Source: an uncultured Eubacteriales bacterium (GTDB lineage: Bacteria; Bacillota; Clostridia; Lachnospirales; Lachnospiraceae). From it: 6,482 nucleotides of DNA. Made by a program: the position numbers and the translations under genes. The notes beneath the pieces were generated by a model. The model worked only from the letters and a program-made list of their open reading frames with translations, was not told where the DNA came from and searched no databases. Every line of letters begins with the position of its first letter. Position 1 is the stretch's first letter. Below, piece by piece: positions 5,389-6,482 of this stretch. The stretch spans positions 1-6,482 of the forward strand of contig ONWL01000124.1 in the NCBI GenBank assembly GCA_900321525.1, read 5' to 3'.

Positions 5389-6482
5389 TTACTTGTTTTG
5401 TTCTCTATTTTCAGATGAACTTCCAAACAAATCTGTATCCCAGTCTATTTCTATTTCTTTTGATGAAGTATCCTGTATATTCTCTTTCGCAGGTGGTTCA
5501 TTTGCTGTAGGTACTTGTACTGTATTGGCATTCTCTGCCGCAGGCTGCTCTTCTACAGCACCGCCGTTTCTCTTTGCCTGGCATGCATGCAGGATTTCCA
5601 TAAATTCCTTTCCTGTGATGGTTTCTTTTTCAATCAGGAAGGCTGCGATTTCATCTAAGATGTCACGATTGGCACTTAAGATGTCTTTTGCCTTCTGGTA
5701 TGCCGCCTGGTTGATCCGCATCACTTCTTTGTCAATCTCTGCCTCTGTCTCTGCTCCGCAGTTTAAGACACGACGACCATCCAGATACTGATTTTCCACG
5801 GTCTCCAACGCTACCATACCGAACTTCTCTGACATACCGTACATAGTGATCATGGTACGGGCATAACGGGTCGCCTGTTCAATATCATTGGACGCACCGG
5901 TGGTCACATTGTGAAATACGATTTCCTCTGCCGCACGACCTGCCATCGCCACCACGATCATAGTTTCAATCTCGGTTTTGGTATTCAGATATTTCTCTTC
6001 TTCTGGTACCTGCATAACATAACCAAGTGCGCCCATGGTACGAGGCACGATGGTAATCTTCTGTACCGGCTCCGCATCCTTTTCCAATGCGCTGATCAAG
6101 GCATGTCCTACCTCATGATAAGATACGATTTTACGTTCCTCTAGACTCATGATACGGTCTTTCTTTTCCTTTCCGACCAGCACCACTTCCACTGCCTCAA
6201 ACAAATCCTTTTGGTTCACCAGTGTTCTGCCGTGCTTGACTGCATTGATGGCAGCCTCATTGATCATATTGGCAAGATCGGAACCTACTGCACCACTGGT
6301 AGCCAGAGCAATGGCTTCCAAATCCACTGTCTCGTCTATCTTCACATCTTTGGCATGTACTTTTAAGATGTCGATACGCCCCTTTAAATCCGGCTTATCT
6401 ACGATGATTCGTCTGTCAAATCGTCCCGGACGAAGCAATGCCTTATCCAGAATCTCCGGACGGTTGGTGGCACCTAAAATCA
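5389..6482 (-). CDS. ftsH: ATP-dependent zinc metalloprotease FtsH, C-terminal part (5' end outside window)
   Basis: Membrane-anchored AAA+ protease that unfolds and degrades membrane and regulatory proteins. The frame is open to the right edge, so 363 codons of the C-terminal part are visible; the membrane segments and Walker A/B lie outside. The visible part starts in the second region of homology, ILGATNRPEILDKALLRPGRFDRR, with the arginine-finger residues, then the helical lid (GAVGSDLANMINEAAI). The peptidase domain has the zinc motif HEVGH at 6117-6103 and the third ligand Asp in GASNDIEQATRYA. The domain ends near EFMEILHACQ, followed by a roughly 65-residue Ala/Pro/Glu-rich tail ending in acidic EIEIDWDTDLFG. 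The TTG at 6438 that could be read as a start is an internal Leu codon of LLRPGRFD. It ends at TAA, 7 nt before a terminator-like hairpin. Confidence 0.97.
   Translation of the reverse strand, partial: ILGATNRPEILDKALLRPGRFDRRIIVDKPDLKGRIDILKVHAKDVKIDETVDLEAIALATSGAVGSDLANMINEAAINAVKHGRTLVNQKDLFEAVEVVLVGKEKKDRIMSLEERKIVSYHEVGHALISALEKDAEPVQKITIVPRTMGALGYVMQVPEEEKYLNTKTEIETMIVVAMAGRAAEEIVFHNVTTGASNDIEQATRYARTMITMYGMSEKFGMVALETVENQYLDGRRVLNCGAETEAEIDKEVMRINQAAYQKAKDILSANRDILDEIAAFLIEKETITGKEFMEILHACQAKRNGGAVEEQPAAENANTVQVPTANEPPAKENIQDTSSKEIEIDWDTDLFGSSSENREQNK

Noticed and set aside
5579..5590. Alternating palindrome GCATGCATGC in ftsH
   Set aside because: It falls within coding sequence for the HACQA stretch and is too short to mean more than codon coincidence.
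5363..5791. 142-codon plus-strand open frame opposite the ftsH 3' end
   Set aside because: It starts inside the terminator-like hairpin and runs antisense to FtsH coding sequence; the Ser/Phe-rich hydrophobic composition is what antisense of this region would give.

Overview
The window is a conserved housekeeping segment from a low-to-mid GC Gram-positive bacterium, most likely a clostridial Lachnospiraceae member (Blautia/Dorea/Roseburia-like). The assignment rests on remembered protein similarity: the FtsH core (GAVGSDLANMINEAAI, HEVGH), the UvrC N-terminal half, and the gene order uvrC-hprK-murB-rapZ-whiA. No database search was run. All genes lie on the minus strand, so transcription runs from high to low coordinates.

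Layout in transcription order. (1) The 3' part of ftsH (6482-5389), an AAA+ membrane zinc protease cut by the window edge. (2) A 137 nt gap (5388-5252), or 155 nt if uvrC starts at 5233. It holds a terminator-like hairpin just after ftsH, a small inverted repeat and a possible weak promoter. (3) uvrC (nucleotide excision repair), whose start codon is ambiguous. (4) hprK (HPr kinase/phosphorylase), 66 nt downstream. (5) murB, overlapping the hprK stop. (6) An 82 nt gap with a strong 14-pair hairpin. (7) rapZ (yvcJ family). (8) whiA, 19 nt after rapZ with a strong Shine-Dalgarno sequence, cut by the left edge. No gene-free stretch exceeds 300 bases, and I see no RNA genes, mobile elements, CRISPR arrays or phage sequences.

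uvrC-hprK-murB-rapZ-whiA looks like one transcription unit: same strand, tight spacing, and no convincing terminator inside it. Four of its genes tie carbon and amino-sugar status to growth. HprK senses glycolytic state and phosphorylates HPr on serine, MurB makes UDP-MurNAc, RapZ belongs to a family linked to glucosamine-6-phosphate control, and WhiA links to division and chromosome segregation in Gram-positives. uvrC appears to be a passenger at the head of the unit.

I found no undescribed system. The points worth a second look are modest: the palindrome ahead of rapZ, an out-of-frame ATG with a better ribosome site at the uvrC start, an Ala in place of Ser/Thr in the RapZ P-loop, and the absence of yvcK between rapZ and whiA.
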